Assembly (NCBI GenBank): GCA_001804785.1
Contig: MHBG01000016.1
Span: 1-40,938, forward strand
Reading direction: 5' to 3'
Length of the DNA stretch: 40,938 nucleotides
Source of the DNA: Lentisphaerae bacterium GWF2_45_14
GTDB lineage: Bacteria; Verrucomicrobiota; Lentisphaeria; Victivallales; GWF2-45-14
The notes under the pieces were generated by a model. The model did not search any database and had not been told where the DNA came from. It saw nothing but the letters and a program-made list of their open reading frames with translations. The translations under genes and the position numbers were made by a program. Positions 36,140-40,938 of the stretch are shown here, piece after piece. Each line of letters begins with the position of its first letter. The stretch's first letter is position 1.

Positions 36140-37030
36140 TTACCTGATATTTTCCATTTTTTTAAGGATGAGCCTTGCCGCAATATTGAAGATTATCACC
36201 ACCGCCAGAAGCAGAAAGGCCGCGAACATCAACGCCGAATCGTAAAGCGGAATGGATAGCATTTCTCCATAATTGTTTGCTATCAAGGCAGGCAGGGGAT
36301 AGGCCGGGGAAAGAAGTCCCTTCGGAGCTTTCGCCACATTGCCTGCCACCATTATAACCGCCATCGTTTCGCCAAACGCCCGAGAAATCCCCAGAACCAC
36401 CGCGGCCGCAAGCCCCGGAACCGCCTTCCTCAATACCACAAGCTTCACCGTCTGCCAGCGAGTGGCCCCGACTGAAAGCGAGGCGTCTCTCAAATCATTC
36501 CCAACCGAACGAAGTACCGAAAGCGCCACGTGAACTATCAGCGGCACAATCATCACAGCAAGAACAATACCTGCCGTGAGTACCGTGTAACCGCTCGAAA
36601 AACGCCCCGTCATCGGCGCAATATAATCTTTAACTAACGGCACCAGCGCAAGCACTCCCCATATACCGAAAACCACCGAAGGTATCCCCGAAAGCATGTC
36701 AAGCACAGGACCAGCTATCGCCCTGACCGTACGCGACGCGTATTCCGAAAGATAAACCGCGCAGAGAAGAGAAACCGGAACCGCAAGCAGCGCGGAAAGA
36801 AGCGTAACCCATAACGACCCTGCGATAAAAGGCCAGAACCCGAATTCCCCGCGGCCCGGCTTCCATACCGAGGACGTTAACAATTCCATTATTGGCTTCA
36901 TCTCAAGTATTTCTCTCGAACGCAACAGAAGCCCCAAACTTATTACGAAGAGCAGAAGCCCTGACGCAATAGTCAACATCATCATTGCAGAGCAGGTGAG
37001 CCGTTCCTTTATCTTGCGAAGACTCGCCAT
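36140..37030 (-). CDS. pstC: Phosphate ABC transporter permease PstC
   Basis: The 296-residue product begins with a short cytoplasmic segment and a membrane helix (MMLTIASGLLLFVISLGLLL). It contains FGFWPFIAGSLWVTLLSALL, the PstC-type GPVLDMLSGIPSVVFGIWGV and the EAA loop LRSVGNDLRDASLSVGATRW. It lies 2 bp after the pstS-like gene and 3 bp before pstA, so the four genes 38004-34492 form one operon. Confidence 0.95.
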   Translation of the reverse strand: MASLRKIKERLTCSAMMMLTIASGLLLFVISLGLLLRSREILEMKPIMELLTSSVWKPGRGEFGFWPFIAGSLWVTLLSALLAVPVSLLCAVYLSEYASRTVRAIAGPVLDMLSGIPSVVFGIWGVLALVPLVKDYIAPMTGRFSSGYTVLTAGIVLAVMIVPLIVHVALSVLRSVGNDLRDASLSVGATRWQTVKLVVLRKAVPGLAAAVVLGISRAFGETMAVIMVAGNVAKAPKGLLSPAYPLPALIANNYGEMLSIPLYDSALMFAAFLLLAVVIIFNIAARLILKKMENIR

Positions 37031-37032
37031 TA

Positions 37033-37986
37033 CTATTTACCCTGAAGGTTTTTCAATGATTCATCAAGCTTTTCCTGAGAAACTGGAATGTAGCCGGCAT
37101 CAGGCGCGAATTGCTGTCCTTCGGTCATAACCCACTTAAGAAATTCAATCACTTCAGGCCTGGTCGGCTTGCCTCCGCTTACAAAGTAAAGTTCACGTGC
37201 CGGCGGAGATGGATAGCGGCCGTCCTTTATCGCCGTTATAATACTGTTGCGGTCGGCATAGAAATTTTCTTCCGGATCGATTTTGCCATTGTTGTTAATG
37301 TCTATTGGCAAAGGCCAGACTCCGGCAATCGGCTTGAGTGTCTTGGCGTCGTAAAGGTAATTGATGTTGTTGAAACCCATTCCGAGCGAATCTTTTCTTA
37401 CGGCCTCGGAAAGCCCTGGATCACCGTAAATTCCGACAGCTTCAATATCTTCCTGCTTCCCCCCGAGATATGCAGCCCATGTTTCCGCCGCCCCGCAAGC
37501 GTCAGAACGGCTGTATACATGGATCTCCGCATCAGAATTGCCCCCGAGAATATCTTTCCATAAAAGCTCTTTCCCTGACAGAAAGCACTTTATGAACTTT
37601 TCGCGGGAAAGCCCCCTTTTGCATATTTGATCAAAAAATGGGTTACTTGGATTGAATACGGGAGCCACGGCATCCTTCACTACAGGAACAGGCCATGCTC
37701 CTTTTTCCGTTTCAATCGGATAAATGCTGCGGGAAACCATGCCGAGGTCAACAGTCTTGCTTAGCGCGTCCGCCATCCCTTTTCCTGCGCCGCCTGCGGC
37801 TATGTCTATATTGACATCAGGATGAATCTTGCGAAACTCCTCCGCCCATTTGATTGCCATCGGATAGAGTGCCCATGCACCTGATATTGAAATTCGCCCT
37901 TTCAGTTGATTATCGTTCTCGACTGCTCCAGCTGACTGCAAGCTGAACACTGCCGCAAAGATGAGTACAAATAATCGTGTCCACAT
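37033..37986 (-). CDS. pstS: PstS-family phosphate-binding protein with EF-hand-like loop
   Basis: The protein has 317 residues from the ATG at 37986, which is served by AAAGGA 8 nt upstream; an ATG at 38004 would add six residues but has no such site. The signal peptide is MWTRLFVLIFAAVFSLQSAG. The mature part has ISGAWALYPMAIKWAEEF, AAGGAGKGMADALSKTVDLG, VYSRSDACGAAETWAAYLGG and a C-terminal PDAGYIPVSQEKLDESLKNL. DINNNGKIDPEE is a textbook EF-hand calcium loop pattern (DxNxNGxIDxxE). It differs much from the plus-strand PstS and shows the family branch found in many environmental bacteria. It starts the pst operon. Confidence 0.9.
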   Translation of the reverse strand: MWTRLFVLIFAAVFSLQSAGAVENDNQLKGRISISGAWALYPMAIKWAEEFRKIHPDVNIDIAAGGAGKGMADALSKTVDLGMVSRSIYPIETEKGAWPVPVVKDAVAPVFNPSNPFFDQICKRGLSREKFIKCFLSGKELLWKDILGGNSDAEIHVYSRSDACGAAETWAAYLGGKQEDIEAVGIYGDPGLSEAVRKDSLGMGFNNINYLYDAKTLKPIAGVWPLPIDINNNGKIDPEENFYADRNSIITAIKDGRYPSPPARELYFVSGGKPTRPEVIEFLKWVMTEGQQFAPDAGYIPVSQEKLDESLKNLQGK

Positions 37987-38088
37987 AGCCTCATTCCTTT
38001 CCATATTAGGATTAATTAAAACAATTCATATCTGAATAGTATAGTTAGGTAAATTAACCCGCCTCCATCCTTTTTCAAGTTTTTAGTT

Positions 38089-38262
38089 TTAAAACACATT
38101 TTTTTTACGACGAACGGTCGCAAAGGCTTCGAGCCTCCACTCTTCATGCAGAACACGACGGCATGCTTCTGGCAAGCAAATAACGCCGATGCGTCTGTAA
38201 ATAAAGCGGGGATTGTTGTGAGTATTTTTACGGATACGCTTGACTCTCTGTCTTTTTGGCAT
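38089..38262 (-). CDS. Possible small basic protein (57 aa), doubtful
   Basis: A 57-codon frame encodes an Arg/Lys-rich product (MPKRQRVKRIRKNTHNNPRF at the start, RRKKNVF at the end) with two Cys. No ribosome binding site is visible, and its start codon overlaps the -10 of the tRNA-Ala promoter on the other strand. Codon use looks coding-like. It may be a real short gene or part of a repeated element. I give it low confidence. Confidence 0.25.
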   Translation of the reverse strand: MPKRQRVKRIRKNTHNNPRFIYRRIGVICLPEACRRVLHEEWRLEAFATVRRKKNVF

Positions 38263-38267
38263 ATTTT
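38240..38267 (+). promoter_or_regulatory. Promoter of tRNA-Ala
   Basis: TTGACT (38240-38245), a 16-bp spacer and TATTTT (38262-38267) end 21 bp before the tRNA. This spacing would allow a short 5' leader. Confidence 0.5.
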
Positions 38268-38288
38268 ATGGGCCTGTCAACCAGAAAT

Positions 38289-38365
38289 GGGGCATTAGCT
38301 CAGTTGGCTAGAGCGCGACACTGGCAGTGTCGAGGTCAAGGGTTCAACTCCCTTATGCTCCACCA
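38289..38365 (+). tRNA. tRNA-Ala (anticodon GGC)
   Basis: A 77-nt cloverleaf with CCA encoded. Acceptor GGGGCAT pairs with ATGCTCC (one G-T), the D arm has AGCTCAGTTGGCTAGAGC, the anticodon stem CGACA/TGTCG encloses CTGGCAG with anticodon GGC, and the T arm has AAGGGTTCAACTCCCTT. GGC reads GCC, alanine. No strong terminator follows; CCTC-TTTTT-GAGG near 38390 is only a weak stem. Confidence 0.94.
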
Positions 38366-38751
38366 GACTTTTTCTATCCCTAGAACAAGACCTCTTTTTG
38401 AGGCCTTCCATAACTCGCTCGTACCAAAGACTTAGCGAAGCTGGTATTTTACAGGGAAACCCTGTTCAGAGCCATATTTGCACTAAAAGTCACTCCGTGG
38501 CTCTCTGTTTCTCCGTCCGATGAGGTCGAGACTCCAAGTGGCTTAAAAATCATTTAAAGCATTTGTCATAAATAACTTGCGGTAATTTTTCTCTATTTCA
38601 GACCTCTTTAAAGTTCGAATCATAACGAGGACGGAGTAGCATATTTCGCCCCTACCTCGACTCAATGACTTCATTTTCCCCCTCAAAATCCCAACAGAGA
38701 ATTTAAATCCTATCCTATGTCCGGAGCATTTTCGGACTTCATGAGAGAACG
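38366..38751. other. Gap of nearly 400 bp without a supportable gene
   Basis: A minus-strand frame at 38543-38782 overlaps the terminator of the next small gene and has no ribosome binding site or known domain, so it is not called. The stretch holds weak dyads near 38388-38404 only. Confidence 0.5.
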
Positions 38752-38780
38752 TAAATAAGGCTCCCGCCGAAACGGGAGCC
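38752..38780 (-). terminator. Rho-independent terminator of the 58-aa gene
   Basis: On the minus strand GGCTCCCG-TTTCGG-CGGGAGCC (38780-38759) forms a perfect 8-bp GC-rich stem followed by TTATTTA. It lies 14 bp after the stop of the small gene at 38795, which supports that gene being real. Confidence 0.8.
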
Positions 38781-38794
38781 AATGAAAAGACAGT

Positions 38795-38971
38795 TTAAAT
38801 TTTGGCGCTGCTATAAACGTCCTTGCTGACGAATGCCGTAAGGTTGCGACCATCGGCAGTCTTTGCCTTGAACGCATATCTCATTTTTTCTTTTTTGCCG
38901 TAAGTAACCTTTTCCGTGACTTCGGCGTTAACTTTCTTCTTTGCTTTTACATCATAGAACGAGTGCTTCAT
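38795..38971 (-). CDS. Small basic protein of unknown function (58 aa)
   Basis: The frame begins at ATG 38971 with GGAGG 8 nt upstream and ends just before a strong terminator, so it is very likely a gene although short. The product starts MKHSFYDVKAKKKVNAEVTE and ends with AFKAKTADGRNLTAFVSKDV. It is rich in Lys and predicted to be beta-stranded, without signal peptide or membrane segment. This resembles a small nucleic-acid-binding or ribosome-associated protein, but I do not recognise it. It is transcribed away from the HU gene at 39159. Confidence 0.8.
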   Translation of the reverse strand: MKHSFYDVKAKKKVNAEVTEKVTYGKKEKMRYAFKAKTADGRNLTAFVSKDVYSSAKI

Positions 38972-39096
38972 GGATTGCCTCCGGTTAGATTTTTATTTTT
39001 TCCAATGAACTGATGAAAAATAGCAAGATGGGTTCTCGAATACAAGTCCGGAGCAGAATTTTCCTGTCCCGGCAACAAAGAAATCATCATTATTCC

Positions 39097-39137
39097 TTGA
39101 TTGACAAGCTATTTATGGTAAATTAGCACTTTAGTGC
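39097..39137 (+). promoter_or_regulatory. Promoter of the HU/IHF gene with adjacent dyad
   Basis: TTGATT (39097-39102), a 16-bp spacer and TAAATT (39119-39124) are followed at once by the inverted repeat GCACT-TT-AGTGC (39126-39137) at the likely start site. A GAAAGGAAGG ribosome binding site precedes the ATG at 39159. The dyad could be an operator; the binder is unknown. Confidence 0.45.
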
Positions 39138-39158
39138 AATTCTTGAAAGGAAGGTATT

Positions 39159-39473
39159 ATGTCGACGAGAAAACATGATTTTGTGGTGAAGATCGCGAAT
39201 GAGATCGGGATGACCCAGGCCTGCGTCGCAGATATTGTTCAAAAGACATTGGACTGCCTTGCAAATGAAGTCGCTACTGGAAAATCCATCGAGCTTCGTA
39301 ACTTCGGAGTCTTTGAAGTTGTCGTCAGAAAAGCCCGTGTCGGGCGCAACCCGAAAGACCCAGAAAAAGACATTGTAATCGCAGCGCGGACTCAAGTCAA
39401 GTTCCGAGCCGGCAAGGAACTCAAAGAAAGGCTTGCCAAGCTGAAGATAAAGCAGCTCCGCAGTAAAAAATAG
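39159..39473 (+). CDS. HU/IHF-family DNA-binding protein
   Basis: The protein has 104 residues, slightly longer than the usual 90-95. Helices come first (HDFVVKIANEIGMTQACVAD, IVQKTLDCLANEVATGKSIE), then LRNFGVFEVVVRKARVGRNP with the conserved GxF and the DNA-binding beta arm R-x-GRNP. It ends with a longer basic tail, LKERLAKLKIKQLRSKK. It should bend or compact DNA as a dimer. It heads a run of small DNA-binding genes (39159, 39516, 39855). Confidence 0.95.
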   Translation: MSTRKHDFVVKIANEIGMTQACVADIVQKTLDCLANEVATGKSIELRNFGVFEVVVRKARVGRNPKDPEKDIVIAARTQVKFRAGKELKERLAKLKIKQLRSKK

Positions 39474-39515
39474 CATTGTCAACATAGGTTTTTTGAATAT
39501 CCTGATTGGATTAAA

Positions 39516-39785
39516 ATGAAAAAGTTACCCCCTTTTGAAAAATTACGGAGCTATCTGAAGGAAAATGGCAAAGGATTTACTTTGGAACGCGAGGAAATGC
39601 TGAAAGTCATCCTGTCGATGAAGGGGACTTATTCAGCAGAAGATTTTTACAAGGCGGCCTTCAAAAAGAAAGCAATCCATGACAGATCGACAGTCTACAG
39701 AGGTTTGTCTATTTTTGCAGATGCCGGCTTTGTAGAGGTCTCACGTCTGCCCAACGGACGAAAAGACTACGAAACCAAGCATTAA
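39516..39785 (+). CDS. Fur-type winged-helix DNA-binding domain alone (lacks the metal/dimerisation domain)
   Basis: The 89-residue product matches only the N-terminal domain of Fur-family regulators: FEKLRSYLKENGKGFTLERE, AEDFYKAAFKKK, HDRSTVYRGLSIFADAGFVE. It stops at NGRKDYETKH, where Fur proteins continue into the His/Cys metal-sensing dimerisation domain. No such domain follows in any frame before the next gene. It is thus a truncated gene or a natural stand-alone domain. The ribosome binding site is weak (TTGGA), and the gene starts 42 bp after the HU stop, so it may be co-transcribed. Confidence 0.82.
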   Translation: MKKLPPFEKLRSYLKENGKGFTLEREEMLKVILSMKGTYSAEDFYKAAFKKKAIHDRSTVYRGLSIFADAGFVEVSRLPNGRKDYETKH

Positions 39786-39792
39786 TTTCAGT

Positions 39793-39820
39793 TTGGATTT
39801 ACTAAGAAATAGACTATATT
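39793..39820 (+). promoter_or_regulatory. Possible promoter of the HTH/histone-tail gene
   Basis: TTGGAT (39793-39798), a 16-bp spacer and TATATT (39815-39820) stand 34 bp before the ATG at 39855. The -10 is good, the -35 weak. Confidence 0.35.
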
Positions 39821-39854
39821 TTACCATGCCAACCATAAAAAACAGGAGATAAAT

Positions 39855-40433
39855 ATGCCTAAATTTGTAGGATTGCTGCAGGATGAAATTTCAAGACTTG
39901 CCCGCAAGGAAGTCACGAAGTCGCAGAAATCATTGAAGAAAACTGCTGTTGATGTCAGAAAGGAAAACTCCGAACTTAAGACACGCGTCAAGTCTCTTGA
40001 AAAGGCAGTTGAGGTTCTTCAGAAGGCCGTCGGATGCGAAAAACAGGCAAAGGAAATGCCTTCAGTCGAAGAAGTAAAAGGCGTTAAAATCCAGCCGCGT
40101 TCGATTGCGACGCTCCGTAAAAAGCACGGGCTCAGCGTATTGAAGATGGCTCAGCTTCTCGATATCAACAACAAATCCCTCGACCGCTGGGAAAAAGGGA
40201 TAGGCAAGCCGCAGTCCGAATCGAAGAAAAAGCTTCTCGCGTTCAAAAAGCTGAGCAAATCCGAAGTCAGGAAGATGCTTGCTGCCCTGAAATCCAAGAA
40301 GGTAAAAGTCGCTGAAGCCGCGAAGGCTCCGAAAGCTCCAGTGAAAAAGACTGCCCCTAAAAAGAAAATTGCGAAGAAGAAGACTGCTCCAGCAGTGATT
40401 CCTGTAGTCCCGGCTCAAGAAGAAAAGAAATAA
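39855..40433 (+). CDS. HTH (XRE-like) protein with N-terminal coiled coil and histone-H1-like Lys/Ala/Pro tail
   Basis: The protein has 192 residues. Residues 1-60 form a basic coiled coil (LLQDEISRLARKEVTKSQKS, LKTRVKSLEKAVEVLQKAV). Residues about 80-145 hold an XRE-like HTH (SIATLRKKHGLSVLKMAQLL, NNKSLDRWEKGIGKPQSESK). The last 45 residues are a disordered AKAPKAP/KKTAPKKK/AKKKTAP tail like that of histone H1 or related bacterial proteins. The first two parts match a family seen in many bacteria with unclear function; the tail is unusual. AGGAGA precedes the ATG and a strong terminator follows. It is probably a nucleoid-associated or regulatory protein. Confidence 0.85.
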   Translation: MPKFVGLLQDEISRLARKEVTKSQKSLKKTAVDVRKENSELKTRVKSLEKAVEVLQKAVGCEKQAKEMPSVEEVKGVKIQPRSIATLRKKHGLSVLKMAQLLDINNKSLDRWEKGIGKPQSESKKKLLAFKKLSKSEVRKMLAALKSKKVKVAEAAKAPKAPVKKTAPKKKIAKKKTAPAVIPVVPAQEEKK

Positions 40434-40451
40434 GTTTAAGAAGCTTTCATG

Positions 40452-40477
40452 CCCCGGCCTGAGCACCGGGGGTTTTT
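40452..40477 (+). terminator. Rho-independent terminator after the HTH/histone-tail gene
   Basis: CCCCGG-CCTGAGCA-CCGGGG (40452-40471) is a perfect 6-bp GC stem followed by G and TTTTT (40473-40477), 18 bp after the stop. Confidence 0.85.
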
Positions 40478-40681
40478 CATTTTGTAGATTTCCTTAAAAA
40501 GGTGCGTCGCTGAAGTAATATGGTTGAGCTTCAATTCGGAAAATCAAATGCTTTAAGTCGGCCGGAGTCTCCCCCTATGTCCGCCGTGCAGCGAAGCGGG
40601 CATAAAAGAAGAGCTCCAGCCATTCAACACTTACAAACTAAACGACTTAAATCGCTTTTCAAGTACCCATGGCAATAGGCT

Positions 40682-40938
40682 TTACGCAGATTTGATGTTG
40701 AAGATTTCCTTCTGCACGTTCCAGTCGCTTGGGATGGCGCATTTGAGCTTATTGATGGAGAGTCCGTCGGGTTCTGTCCCGTCGAGGATTCCCTGCTGGA
40801 TTTCAGGGGAAAGATTGATTATCCTGAGAATGCCGCCGACATATGCCCGGTCAAGATTCAGCGTTTCGGCAAGTTGTGAAACGGAGGCAAACTGCCCCTC
40901 TTCGAATGCCTTCATCCATGCATGCGCCCGGACAAGAG
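40682..40938 (-). CDS. Partial protein of the recombinase-associated ParB/HTH-like type (5' end outside window)
   Basis: The minus-strand frame is open to the window edge; the visible 85 residues begin LVRAHAWMKAFEEGQFASVS and continue QLAETLNLDRAYVGGILRII, an HTH motif, then DGLSINKLKCAIPSDWNVQK. This pattern is familiar from small proteins encoded directly beside serine site-specific recombinases in many bacterial genomes. An ATG at 40915 is not taken as the start because the typical ARAHxW motif lies upstream of it. The recombinase, if present, would be beyond the edge. Confidence 0.75.
   Translation of the reverse strand, partial: LVRAHAWMKAFEEGQFASVSQLAETLNLDRAYVGGILRIINLSPEIQQGILDGTEPDGLSINKLKCAIPSDWNVQKEIFNIKSA

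Noticed and set aside
38543..38782. 79-codon minus frame
   Set aside because: It starts inside the terminator of the 58-aa gene and has no ribosome binding site.
39516..39785. Frameshifted full-length Fur
   Set aside because: No His/Cys-rich metal-binding domain is found in any frame between the stop and the next gene.

Overview
The window looks like chromosomal DNA of a Lentisphaerota-type (Victivallis-like, PVC group) bacterium. That rests on pattern recognition: several type II-style pseudopilins with an FTLIELL start and an exact H-X9-DG signature, secreted DUF4091-type glycan enzymes, Gfo/Idh/MocA oxidoreductases, and AraC, ROK and GntR/LacI sugar regulators. No rRNA or other direct taxonomic marker is present, so the assignment is an inference.

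Positions 1-6509 hold the tail of a probable glycosidase, an AraC regulator divergent from a URO-D-like methyltransferase gene, a metal-dependent amidohydrolase facing it, a truncated DDE transposase, and a secreted clan GH-A-like glycosidase. Positions 6578-11267 (minus strand) carry a compact operon: ROK regulator, Gfo/Idh oxidoreductase, DUF3604/PHP hydrolase, pseudopilin (the last two overlap as TAATG), followed by a decayed pseudopilin tail. Divergent from it, 11530-24090 (plus strand) is a long carbohydrate locus: GntR/LacI regulator, putative TIM-barrel protein, SIS protein, then two successive [pseudopilin, secreted DUF4091 enzyme] modules, and a translationally coupled pair of atypical Gfo/Idh-type proteins. 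The two pseudopilin genes share near-identical DNA blocks separated by diverged DNA, which suggests gene conversion or selective homogenisation.

Positions 24363-29826 (minus strand) form a three-gene signalling operon with overlapping stops and starts: a REC-multiPAS histidine kinase, a REC-HDOD protein and a REC protein with a degenerate HD-GYP-like domain. Positions 30057-38004 are a phosphate region: a lipoprotein/Ig-like/NaPi-II/PhoU fusion, a lone PstS on the plus strand, and a pstS-pstC-pstA-pstB operon on the minus strand whose PstS has an EF-hand-like loop. tRNA-Gln(TTG) and tRNA-Ala(GGC) flank it.

Positions 38366-40938 hold small chromatin-type genes: a 58-aa basic protein, an HU/IHF protein, a stand-alone Fur-type winged helix and an HTH protein with a histone-H1-like tail. 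The window ends in part of a gene of the type often found beside serine recombinases. I see no CRISPR array, rRNA or intact insertion sequence. The most unusual items are the repeated pseudopilin/enzyme modules, the cofactor-motif-poor oxidoreductase pair, the phosphate transporter fusion and the small chromatin gene cluster.
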